Source: Cyprinodon diabolis (lineage: Eukaryota; Chordata; Actinopteri; Cyprinodontiformes; Cyprinodontidae). From it: a stretch of 64,000 nt of DNA. The notes beneath the pieces were generated by a model. The model was not told the origin of the DNA. It ran no database searches and saw only the letters and a list, made by a program, of their open reading frames with translations. Position numbers and translations under genes: made by a program. Shown in pieces: positions 32,605 to 44,187 of this stretch (positions within the stretch are counted from its first letter, which is position 1; the number at the start of each line of letters is the position of its first letter). The stretch spans positions 1 through 64,000 of the forward strand of contig JARPUW010000300.1 in assembly GCA_030533445.1 (NCBI GenBank). Direction: 5' to 3'.

Positions 32605-35600
32605 AGGCTTTTATTTTGAAGGGTCCCTGGAGTCTTATTTTGAAAGTCTATCAGTGCTGAGTGGCAAGGGAAGTGTCATGGATGGCAGTCATATAGTATC
32701 CATTTCCCAATGTTAAATCAGTGCTTTCACCCTCCATTAGATTAATATGTGCTGTTTAAAACAGCAGAGGTAAAATCTGTTTGAAGCTTGGTAACCTTGA
32801 CAACGCTTAATGAGCCTCTCACTGACACAGACAACAGCTGCACTCACTATTGGTTTCTTCTTCCCAGGCTTTTTTGTATGGGAAGAACGGCACCGAACAA
32901 ACGACTGCTGAGCAAAAACCGTATGAGTTATTAAAAAAAAAAATTTCACCATGAGCATCAGCAATCCTTCGACTCCAACTATACCAACTTTGGTGTATGT
33001 GTGTCATTCAGAACAATATTTATGACGACTTGAAAACACATAGTCTGATTCGTTTTTCTCCCATCTTCAGCTTAAAAAGAATGGAGAAAGGCTGAAACTC
33101 ATCGACTTTAGGTTGGTCTGGAGGGTTTTTAAGGAAAAGTATTAATCCTACCGTAATTCCGAAGACATTGTGTGAGTCCAGAGGTTTCAGTCTACAAACT
33201 GACCAAAAATGGTGACTGTAGCTCCAAATATGTGGCCGTGAGGGCGAGAATAAGATGTTTGATCTTAAAAAAATGGCCGCCTCACACTAAGATTTCAGCA
33301 GCTGCACTCTAGCAGGCTGCTGCAGAAGCTAACTGTCAGCTAGCTTCCAGGTGCTTACCCTCCGAACAAACGACTGCTGAGCAAAAACCGTAAAAGGTAT
33401 CTGAAAAATTCTTTCAGTGAAAGCAACATCTATCCTTTGTCTCAGACTGGGGTAACCTTCATGTCTGTAGGTCTTTCACAACCCAAAACGAAGCAAAAAC
33501 AAAATGGTTGGCCCACCTGCTCCTCCCTTTCTTTTAACTGCAGGACCTCACTCTCACTCACCTTTTAGCTGCTAAAGCACCCCTCCGAACAAACGACTGC
33601 TGAGTAAAAACCGTAAAAGGTATCTGAAAAATTCTTTTTATCTAAGCGACAGCTATATCTTGTCTTCGATTGGAGTAACTTTCATGGCTGTAGGTCATCT
33701 ACAAACTGAATGGGAAGAGAAAGAAAAAGAAAAAACGTTTCATCACACCTAAGCTTCTAATTGAGCTAGCTGCAGCAGGTCACTGTCACTCAGCTTTCAG
33801 GTGCTTAAAATGTCCTCCGAACAAACGACTGCTGAGCAAAAACCGTATGAGTTATTCAAAAAATTTTTTCACCGTGAGCGTCAGTCATCCTTCGACTCCA
33901 ACTATGCCAACTTTGGTGTATGTGTGTCATTCAGAAAAATATTTATGACGAGTTTAAAACACATAGTCTGATTCGTTTTTCTCCCCTCTTCTGCTCCAAA
34001 ACCAATGAAAAACTGCTCTGATTTTCATCGACTTTAGGTCGGTCTGGAGGGTTTTTAAGGAAAAGTATTAATCCTACCGTAATTCCGAAGATATTGTGTG
34101 GGTCCAGAGATTTCAGTCTACAAACTGACCAAAAATGGTGACTCTAGCTATAAATATGTGGCCGTGAGGGCGAGTTTAAAATGTTTTTTTGTGTTTAAAA
34201 AACGCCTGCCTCACACTCTAGCTTTTCAGTTGCTCCACTCTAGCAGGCTGGATTTTGCTAAAACTTTGTGGCGCTTGAGGTCTGATTATACAAAAACCGT
34301 AGCAGTTATCAACATACCGTCTTCAGTTTTAAATAGACGAAGGATTTATCTACAAACTGAGCTTCAAACTGTTTTTCTAGGTGAATGTATGCCGACACAG
34401 TGAAGTGCTGTTTTTTATGCTTTTTTTTACCTCTTCCCATTCATTTCCTATGGGATTTTTTTGCGACGTTTTCGCTAATAATTCGCAAACCTTCGGACTA
34501 ATGAGAAAGTTTTATACAAGCACACATCACCCCATTGGTCCCAACGCGTGTGCCAACTTTGGGCCCGATCCGCCAAACCGTGCGGGACTAGTTACGTGCC
34601 GAAGTTTTGGGTATACGGGAGAATTATAATAACTAGAAAATTTCTAAAGAAATTTTGAGGGGGGCCACCTACTGCCCGTCTGGGGAACCGGGCCAATACG
34701 GCCCTGGCAAGTGACGTCGGGGCTCCCCAGACCAACTGCTTACGCCTTTGAGGGCTGCTGAGGGAAGGAAAGAGGGCAAGTTCATGGGCAAAGAGAGCTG
34801 TGTGCCACTTGTGCTGAAATCTGGGAAATAGACGTGCACAGCGTATGATGCACAAGGGTAATATGGGTTGTCCATATTGAAACACAGTGGGTAAAGCCCA
34901 GTTGGCGGGCTTCGCCCGCCTGCTAGGAGCCATCTCAGTGAAGAAAAAAATCACCAATGGCGGGCTCTGCCCGCCTTCTAAGAGCCATTGCAGTGATGAA
35001 ATCACCAATGGCGGGCTCCGCCCGCCTGCTAAGAGCCATTGCAGTGATGTAATCACCTTTGGCGGGCTCCGCCCGCCTGTTACCATTGGCGGGCTCCGCC
35101 CGCCTTCTAAGAGCCATTGCAGTGATGAAATCACCAATGGCAATGAGCAATATGCCAGAATGTATGAGTGTGTATAAGGAAGAGGCTTTTATTCTGTAGA
35201 GTCCTTGTAGTCTTATTTTGAAAGTCTATCATGAATGTGCATCAAAAGATGGGTCACGCCCAGCAGTGATATAGAATCCATTTCCAAATGTTAAATCACT
35301 GGTTTTCCATGTTATTAGGTGAATAGTTGCTGTATTACAGAGTAAATGGGAGACTTTTATTGTGAAATTTGCTCTGGGTGTGTTTTGAAAAGGTCACTAG
35401 AGTCTAATAAAAACAACCTGGAAGAGTTTGGGTCATAATGTTGAGCCATTTGCATCAATTAATGCATTAGTATAATCTAGAGGCTTTTATTTTGTAGGGT
35501 CCCTGGAGTCTTATTTTGAAAGTCCAACAGAGTTGTGTTTATAGAAAATGTTCAGACCCGTCAATGATAGTTGATTACTTTCCAATCGTTAAATCACTCT

Positions 35601-35771
35601 TTTTCCATGTTATTAGGGCAGTAGATGAAGCGGAAATGGGAGGCTTTTATTTTGAAATTTGCTACAGGGTGTGTTTTAAACAGTCTCCTAGAGTCTATTC
35701 TCTAAAACGGGGTTGAGTTTGGGTCATAATGTTGAGCCATATAGGGCAATAAATATATGTAAAAAATATAG
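32605..35771. repeat. Satellite unit 11 (3,167 bp; no module)
   Basis: It has the same length and the same private variants as unit 7 (pure A-run head, TTTTTTTACCTCTTCCC, CCCAACGCG). It is the centre of the duplicated block. The empty junction is at 34633-34636. The ~290-bp pair starts at 35183. Confidence 0.94.
34904..35141. repeat. GC-box palindrome cluster, unit 11 (five boxes, A type)
   Basis: It is the standard A form and matches unit 7. Confidence 0.92.
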
Positions 35772-38700
35772 AGGCTTTTATTTTGTAGGGTCCCTGGAGT
35801 CTTATTTTGAAAGTCTATCAGTGCTGAGTGGCAAGGGAAGTGTCATGGACAGCAGTCATATAGTATCCATTTCCCAATGTTAAATCAGTCCTTTCACCCT
35901 CCATTAGATTAATATGTGCTGTTTAAAACAGCAGAGGTAAAATCTGTTTGAAGCTTGGTAACCTTGACAACGCTTAACGAGCCTCTCACTGACACAGACA
36001 ACAGCTGCACTCACTATTGGTTTCTTCTTCCCAGGCTTTTTTGTATGGGAAGAACGGCACCGAACAAACGACTACTGATCAAAAACCGTATGAGTTATTC
36101 AAAAAACATTTTCACCATGAGCATCAGCAATCCTTCGACTCCAACTATACCAACTTTGGTGTATGTGTGTCATTCAGAAAAATATTTATGACGAGTTGAA
36201 AACACATAGTCTGATTCGTTTCTCTCCCATCTTCAGCTCAAAAAGAATAGAGAAAGGCTGAAACTCTCATCGACTTTAGGTTGGTCTGGACGGTTTTTAA
36301 GGAAAAGTATTAATCCTACCGTAATTCCGAAGACATTGTGTGAGTCCAGAGGTTTCAGTCTACAAACTGACCAAAAATGGTGACTGTAGCTCCAAATATG
36401 TGGCCGTGAGGGCGAGAATAAGATGTTTGATCTTAAAAGAATGGCCGCCTCACACTAAGATTTCAGCAGCTGCACTCTAGCAGGCTGCTGCAGAAGCTAA
36501 CTGTCAGCTAGCTTCCAGGTGCTTACCCTCCGAACAAACGACTGCTGAGCAAAAACCGTAAAAGATATCTGAAAAATTCTTTCAGTGAAAGCAACATCTA
36601 TCCTTTGTCTCAGACTGGGGTAACCTTCATGTCTGTAGGTCTTTCACAACCCAAAACGAAGCACAAACAAAATGGTTGGCCCACCTGCTCCTCCCTTTGT
36701 TTGAACTGCAGGACCTCACTCTCACTCACCTTTTAGCTGCTAAAGCACCCCTCCGAACAAACGACTGCTGAGTAAAAACCGTAAAAGGTATCTGAAAAAT
36801 TATTTTTATCTAAGCGACAGCTATATCTTGTCTTCAATTGGAGTAACTTTCATGGCTGTAGGTCATCTACAACCTGAATGGGAAGAGAAAGAAAAAGAAA
36901 AAACGTTTTGTCACACCTGATCTTCTAATTGAGCTAGCTGCAGCAGGACACTCTCCCCCAGCTTTCAGCTGCTTAAAATGTCCTCCGAACAAACGACTGC
37001 TGAGCAAAAACCGTATGAGTTATTCAAAATATTTTTTCACCGTGAGCGTCAGCCATCCTTCGACTCCAACTATGCCAACTTTGGTGTATGTGTGTCATTC
37101 AGAAAAATATTTATGACGAGTTTAAAACACATAGTCTGATTCGTTTTTCTCCCCTCTTCTGCTCCAAAACCAATGAAAAACGGCTCTGATTTTCATCGAC
37201 TTTAGGTCGGTCTGGAGGGTTTTTAAGGAAAAGTATTAATCCTACCGTAATTCCGAAGATATTGTGTGGGTCCAGAGATTTCAGTCTACAAACTGACCAA
37301 AAATGGTGACTCTAGCTATAAATATGTGGCCGTGAGGGCGAGTTTAAAATGTTTTTTTGTGTTTAAAAAACGCCTGCCTCACACTCTAGCTTTTCAGTTG
37401 CTCCACTCTAGCAGGCTGGATTTTGCTAAAACTTTGTGGCGCTTGAGGTCTGATTATACAAAAACCGTAGCAGTTATCAACATACCGTCTTCAGTTTTAA
37501 ATAGACGAAGGATTTATCTACAAACTGAGCTTCAAACTGTTTTTCTAGGTGAATGTATGCCGACACAGTGAAGTGCTGTTTTTTATGCTTTTTTTTTCCT
37601 CTCCCCATTCATTTCCTATGGGATTTTTTTGCGACGTTTTCGCTAATAATTCGCAAACCTTCGGACTAATGAGAAAGTTTTATACAAGCACACATCACCC
37701 CATTGGTCCCGACGCGTGTGCCAACTTTGGGCCCGATCCGCCAAACCGTGCGGGACTAGTTACGTGCCGAAGTTTTGGGTATACGGGAGAATTATAATAA
37801 CTAGAAAATTTCTAAAGAAATTTTGAGGGGGGCCACCTACTGCCCGTCTGGGGAACCGGGCCAATACGGCCCTGGCAAGTGACGTCGGGGCTCCCCAGAC
37901 CAACTGCTTACGCCTTTGAGGGCTGCTGAGGGAAGGAAAGAGGGCAAGTTCATGGGCAAAGAGAGCTGTGTGCCACTTGTGCTGAAATCTGGGAAATAGA
38001 CGTGCACAGAGTATGATGCACAAGGGTAATATGGGTTGTCCATATTGAAACACAGTGGGTAAAGCCCAGTTGGCGGGCTTCGCCCGCCTGCTAGGAGCCA
38101 TCTCAGTGAAGAAAAAAATCACCAATGGCGGGCTCTGCCCGCCTTCTAAGAGCCATTGCAGTGATGAAATCACCAATGGCGGGCTCCGCCCGCCTGCTAA
38201 GAGCCATTGCAGTGATGTAATCACCTTTGGCGGGCTCCGCCCGCCTGTTACCATTGGCGGGCTCCGCCCGCCTTCTAAGAGCCATTGCAGTGATGAAATC
38301 ACCAATGGCAATGAGCAATATGCCAGAATGTATGAGTGTGTATAAGGAAGAGGCTTTTATTCTGTAGAGTCCTTGTAGTCTTATTTTGAAAGTCTATCAT
38401 GAATGTGCATCAAAAGATGGGTCACGCCCAGCAGTGATATAGAATCCATTTCCAAATGTTAAATCACTGGTTTTCCATGTTATTAGGTGAATAGTTGCTG
38501 TATTACAGAGTAAATGGGAGACTTTTATTGTGAAATTTGCTCTGGGGTGTGTTTTGAAAAGGTCACTAGAGTCTAATAAAAACAACCTGGAAGAGTTTGG
38601 GTCATAATGTTGAGCCATTTGCATCAATTAATGCATTACTATAATCTAGAGGCTTTTATTTTGTAGGGTCCCTGGAGTCTTATTTTGAAAGTCCAACAGA

Positions 38701-38940
38701 GTTGTGTTTATAGAAAATGTTCAGACCCGTCAATGATAGTTGATTACTTTCCAATCGTTAAATCACTCTTTTTCCATGTTATTAGGGCAGTAGATGAAGC
38801 GGAAATGGGAGGCTTTTATTTTGAAATTTGCTATAGGGTGTGTTTTAAACAGTCTCCTAGAGTCTATTCTCTAAAACGGGGTTGAGTTTGGGTCATAATG
38901 TTGAGCCATATAGAGCAATAAATATATGTAAAAAATATAG
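35772..38940. repeat. Satellite unit 12 (3,169 bp; no module)
   Basis: The head matches unit 8 with the C' variant set and GGTCTGGACGG. The tail departs from unit 8 at the junction (37801-37804): it has CCCGTCTGGGG, GTGCACAGAGTATG (private), GCATTACTATA and TATAGAGCAAT, the last two shared with unit 1. The ~290-bp pair starts at 38351. Confidence 0.94.
38072..38309. repeat. GC-box palindrome cluster, unit 12 (five boxes, A type)
   Basis: It is the standard A form. Confidence 0.92.
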
Positions 38941-40958
38941 AGGCTTTTATTTTGTAGGGTCCCTGGAGTCTTATTTTGAAAGTCTATCAGTGCTGAGTGG
39001 CAAGGGAAGTGTCATGTACAGCAGTCATATAGTATCCATTTCCCAATGTTAAATCAGTCCTTTCACCCTCCATTAGATTAATATGTGCTGTTTAAAACAG
39101 CAGAGGTAAAATCTGTTTGAAGCTTGGTAACCTTGACAACGCTTAACGAGCCTCTCACTGACACAGACAACAGCTGCACTCACTATTGGTTTCTTCTTCC
39201 CAGGCTTTTTTGTATGGGAAGAACGGCACCGAACAAACGACTACTGATCAAAAACCGTATGAGTTATTCAAAAAACATTTTCACCATGAGCATCAGCAAT
39301 CCTTCGACTCCAACTATACCAACTTTGGTGTATGTGTGTCATTCAGAAAAATATTTATGACGAGTTGAAAACACATAGTCTGATTCGTTTTTCTCCCATC
39401 TTCAGCTCAAAAAGAATGGAGAAAGGCTGAAACTCTCATCCACTTTAGGTTGGTCTGGAGGGTTTTTAAGGCAAAGTATTAATCCTACCGTAATTCCGAA
39501 GACATTGTGTGAGTCCAGAGGTTTCAGTCTACAAACTGACCAAAAATGGTGACTGTAGCTCCAAATATGTGGCCGTGAGGGCGAGAATAAGATGTTTGAT
39601 CTTAAAAAATGGCCGCCTCACACTAAGATTTCAGCAGCTGCACTCTAGCAGGCTGCTGCAGAAGCTAACTGTCAGCTAGCTTCCAGGTGCTTACCCTCCG
39701 AACAAACGACTGCTGAGCAAAAACCGTAAAAGATATCTGAAAAATTCTTTCAGTGAAAGCAACATCTATCCTTTGTCTCAGACTGGGGTAACCTTCATGT
39801 CTGTAGGTCTTTCACAACCCAAAACGAAGCACAAACAAAATGGTTGGCCCACCTGCTCCTCCCTTTGTTTGAACTGCAGGACCTCACTCTCACTCACCTT
39901 TTAGCTGCTAAAGCACCCCTCCGAACAAACGACTGCTGAGTAAAAACCGTAAAAGGTATCTGAAAAATTCTTTTTATCTAAGCGACAGCTATATCTTGTC
40001 TTCAATTGGAGTAACTTTCATGGCTGTAGGTCATCTACAAACTGAATGGGAAGAGAAAGAAAAAGAAAAAACGTTTCATCACACCTAAGCTTCTAATTGA
40101 GCTAGCTGCAGCAGGTCACTGTCACTCAGCTTTCAGGTGCTTAAAATGTCCTCCGAACAAACGACTGCTGAGCAAAAACCGTATGAGTTATTCAAAAAAT
40201 TTTTTCACCGTGAGCGTCAGTCATCCTTCGACTCCAACTATGCCAACTTTGGTGTATGTGTGTCATTCAGAAAAATATTTATGACGAGTTTAAAACACAT
40301 AGTCGGATTCGTTTTTCTCCCCTCTTCTGCTCCAAAACCAATGAAAAACGGCTCTGATTTTCATCGACTTTAGGTCGGTCTGGAGGGTTTTTAAGGAAAA
40401 GTATTAATCCTACCGTAATTCCGAAGATATTGTGTGGGTCCAGAGATTTCAGTCTACAAACTGACCAAAAATGGTGACTCTAGCTATAAATATGTGGCCG
40501 TGAGGGCGAGTTTAAAATGTTTTTTTGTGTTTAAAAAACGCCTGCCTCACACTCTAGCTTTTCAGTTGCTCCACTCTAGCAGGCTGGATTTTGCTAAAAC
40601 TTTGTGGCGCTTGAGGTCTGATTATACAAAAACCGTAGCAGTTATCAACATACCGTCTTCAGTTTTAAATAGACGAAGGATTTATCTACAAACTGAGCTT
40701 CAAACTGTTTTTCTAGGTGAATGTATGCCGACACAGTGAAGTGCTGTTTTTTATGCTTTTTTTTTCCTCTCCCCATTCATTTCCTATGGGATTTTTTTGC
40801 GACGTTTTCGCTAATAATTCGCAAACCTTCGGACTAATGAGAAAGTTTTATACAAGCACACATCACCCCATTGGTCCCGACGCGTGTGCCAACTTTGGGC
40901 CCGATCCGCCAAACCGTGCGGGACTAGTTACGCGCCGAAGTTTTGGGTATACGGGAGA

Positions 40959-41368
40959 ATTATAATAATAATAATACGCGGAATAAATATGTGCAATAGT
41001 AGTAGGTGGGCCATGCCTTCGGCATGTGGCCCCCCAATAATAATACGCGGAATAAATATGTGCAATAGTAGTAGGTGGGCCATGCCTTCGGCATGTGGCC
41101 CCCCAATAATACGCGGAATAAATATGTGCAATAGTAGTAGGTGGGCCATGCCTTCGGCATGTGGCCCCCCAATAATACGCGGAATAAATATGTGCAATAG
41201 TAGTAGGTGGGCCATGCCTTCGGCATGTGGCCCCCCAATAATACGCGGAATAAATATGTGCAATAGTAGTAGGTGGGCCATGCCTTCGGCATGTGGCCCC
41301 CCAATAATACGCGGAATAAATATGTGCAATAGTAGTAGGTGGGCCATGCCTTCGGCATGTGGCCCCCC
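40959..41368. repeat. AAT tract with six hairpin modules, unit 13
   Basis: Modules start at 40976, 41045, 41111, 41177, 41243 and 41309. The periods are 69 and then 66 four times, with just AATAAT between the last five, so these look like the product of a recent uniform expansion. Unit 10 uses mostly 72-bp spacing, so the two large tracts expanded independently. Confidence 0.95.
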
Positions 41369-41641
41369 AACTAGAAAATTTCTAAAGAAATTTTGAGGGG
41401 GGCCACCTACTGCCCGTCTTGGGAACCGGGCCAATACGGCCCTGGCAAGTGACGTCGGGGCTCCCCAGACCAACTGCTTACGCCTTTGAGGGCTGCTGAG
41501 GGAAGGAAAGAGGGCAAGTTCATGGGCAAAGAGAGCTGTGTGCCACTTGTGCTGACATCTGGGAAATAGACGTGCACAGCGTATGATGCACAAGGGTAAT
41601 ATGGGTTGTCCATATTGAAACACAGTGGGTAAAGCCCAGTT

Positions 41642-41801
41642 GGCGGGCTTCGCCCGCCTGCTAGGAGCCATCTCAGTGAAGAAAAAAATCACCAATGGCG
41701 GGCTCTGCCCGCCTTCTAAGAGCCATTGCAGTGATGAAATCACCAATGGCGGGCTCCGCCCGCCTTCTAAGAGCCATTGCAGTGATGAAATTACAAATGG
41801 C
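41642..41801. repeat. GC-box palindrome cluster, unit 13 (three boxes, hybrid)
   Basis: The first two boxes are A type (TTC and TCT loops, AGCCATCTCAGTGAAG linker). The third box and the end are C type. Compared with unit 8, 78 bp are missing. Unequal exchange between repeated linkers would give this in one step. Confidence 0.92.
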
Positions 41802-42942
41802 AATGAGCAATATGCCAGAATGTATGAGTGTGTATAAGGAAGAGGCTTTTATTCTGTAGAGTCCCTGGAGTCTTATTTTGAAAGTCTATCATGGAAGTGC
41901 ATCTAAAGATGGGTCATGCCCAGCAGTTATATAGAATCAATTTCCAAATGTTAAATCACTGGTTTTCCATGTTATTAGGTGAATAGTTGCTGTATTACAG
42001 AGTAAATGGGAGACTTTTATTGTGAAATTTGCTCTGGGTGTGTTTTGAAAAGGTCACTAGAGTCTAATAAAAACAACCTGGAAGAGTTTGGGTCATAATG
42101 TTGAGCCATTTGCATCAATTAATGCATTAGTATAATCTAGAGGCTTTTATTTTGTAGGGTCGCTGGAGTCTTATTTTGAAAGTCCAACAGAGTTGTGTTT
42201 ATAGAAAATGTTCAGACCCGTCAATGATAGTTGATTACTTTCCAATCGTTAAATCACTCTTTTTCCATGTTATTAGGGCAGTAGATGAAGCGGAAATGGG
42301 AGGCTTTTATTTTGAAATTTGCTATAGGGTGTGTTTTAAACAGTCTCCTAGAGTCTATTCTCTAAAACGGGGTTGAGTTTGGGTCATAATATTGAGCCAT
42401 ATAGGGCAATAAATATATGTAAAAAATATAGAGGCTTTTATTTTGTAGGGTCCCTGGAGTCTTATTTTGAAAGTCTATCAGTGCTGAGTGGCAAGGGAAG
42501 TGTCATGGACAGCAGTCATATAGTATCCATTTCCCAATGTTAAATCAGTCCTTTCACCCTCCATTAGATTAATATGTGCTGTTTAAAACAGCAGAGGTAA
42601 AATCTGTTTGAAGCTTGGTAACCTTGACAACGCTTAACGAGCCTCTCACTGACACAGACAACAGCTGCACTCACTATTGGTTTCTTCTTCCCAGGCTTTT
42701 TTGTATGGGAAGAACGGCAACGAAAACAAACGACTACTGATCAAAAACCGTATGAGTTATTCAAAAAACATTTTCACCATGAGCATCAGCAATCCTTCGA
42801 CTCCAAGTATACCAACTTTGGTGTATGTGTGTCATTCAGAACAATATTTATGACGACTTGAAAACACATAGTCTGATTCGTTTCTCTCCCATCTTCAGCT
42901 CAAAAAGAATGGAGAAAGGCTGAAACTCATCGACTTTAGGTT

Positions 42943-42993
42943 GGTCTGGAGGGTTTTTAAGGAAAAGTATTAATCCTACCGTAATTCCGAAGA
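42943..42993. other. Deletion junction between two type B monomers
   Basis: To the left, GGTTGGTCTGG is the first-B form. To the right, GATATTGTGTGGGTCC is the second-B form. The 51 bp between these diagnostic sites are identical in both B copies of full units, so the crossover happened somewhere inside this tract. The two B copies lie 925-926 bp apart in full units, matching the 924-bp loss. This is homologous recombination between internal direct repeats, either unequal exchange or single-strand annealing. Confidence 0.93.
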
Positions 42994-43526
42994 TATTGTG
43001 TGGGTCCAGAGATTTCAGTCTACAAACTGACCAAAAATGGTGACTCTAGCTATAAATATGTGGCCGTGAGGGCGAGTTTAAAATGTTTTTTTGTGTTTAA
43101 AAAACGCCTGCCTCACACTCTAGCTTTTCAGTTGCTCCACTCTAGCAGGCTGGATTTTGCTAAAACTTTGTGGCGCTTGAGGTCTGATTATACAAAAACC
43201 GTAGCAGTTATCAACATACCGTCTTCAGTTTTAAATAGACGAAGGATTTATCTACAAACTGAGCTTCAAACTGTTTTTCTAGGTGAATGTATGCCGACAC
43301 AGTGAAGTGCTGTTTTTTATGCTTTTTTTTTCCTCTCCCCATTCATTTCCTATGGGATTTTTTTGCGACGTTTTCGCTAATAATTCGCAAACCTTCGGAC
43401 TAATGAGAAAGTTTTATACAAGCACACATCACCCCATTGGTCCCGACGCGTGTGCCAACTTTGGGCCCGATCCGCCAAACCGTGCGGGACTAGTTACGCG
43501 CCGAAGTTTTGGGTATACGGGAGAAT

Positions 43527-43676
43527 TATAATAATAATAATAATACGCGGAATAAATATGTGCAATAGTAGTAGGTGGGCCATGCCTTCGGCATGTGGCC
43601 CCCCAATAATAATAATACGCGGAATAAATATGTGCAATAGTAGTAGGTGGGCCATGCCTTCGGCATGTGGCCCCCC
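43527..43676. repeat. AAT tract with two hairpin modules, unit 14
   Basis: Modules lie at 43545-43604 and 43617-43676, period 72, the same arrangement as in unit 4. Confidence 0.92.
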
Positions 43677-43949
43677 AACTAGAAAATTTCTAAAGAAATT
43701 TTGAGGGGGGCCACCTACTGCCCGTCTGGGGAACCGGGCCAATACGGCCCTGGCAAGTGACGTCGGGGCTCCCCAGACCAACTGCTTACGCCTTAGAGGG
43801 CTGCTGAGGGAAGGAAAGAGGGCAAGTTCATGGGCAAAGAGAGCTGTGTGCCACTTGTGCTGAAATCTGGGAAATAGACGTGCACAGCGTATGATGCACA
43901 AGGGTAATATGGGTTGTCCATATTGAAACACAGTGGGTAAAGCCCAGTT

Positions 43950-44187
43950 GGCGGGCTTCGCCCGCCTGCTAGGAGCCATCTCAGTGAAGAAAAAAATCAC
44001 CAATGGCGGGCTCTGCCCGCCTTCTAAGAGCCATTGCAGTGATGAAATCACCAATGGCGGGCTCCGCCCGCCTGCTAAGAGCCATTGCAGTGATGTAATC
44101 ACCTTTGGCGGGCTCCGCCCGCCTGTTACCATTGGCGGGCTCCGCCCGCCTTCTAAGAGCCATTGCAGTGATGAAATCACCAATGGC
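43950..44187. repeat. GC-box palindrome cluster, unit 14 (five boxes, A type)
   Basis: It is the standard A form. Just after it ATGAATGTGTATAAGG replaces the ATGAGTGTGTATAAGG found in the other units. Confidence 0.92.

Larger units (their letters stand above)
38941..42431. repeat. Satellite unit 13 (3,491 bp; six modules; short GC cluster)
   Basis: The head matches the start of the window at offset 38,940. Six modules make the largest tract seen here. The tail starts like unit 8 but ends like units 9 and 20 (ATTACAAATGGCAATGAGC, GTTATATAGAATCAATT), and the GC cluster has only three boxes. The D2 copy has GGGTCGCTGGAG. The ~290-bp pair starts at 41843. Confidence 0.94.

Noticed and set aside
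40928..41803. A 291-codon open frame on the minus strand, the longest in the window, with a repeated peptide starting GGPHAEGMAH
   Set aside because: It is open because six hairpin modules have lengths divisible by three and contain no stop in this frame. The frame changes length with module number and runs through palindromic boxes; no start context, domain or codon bias supports a protein.
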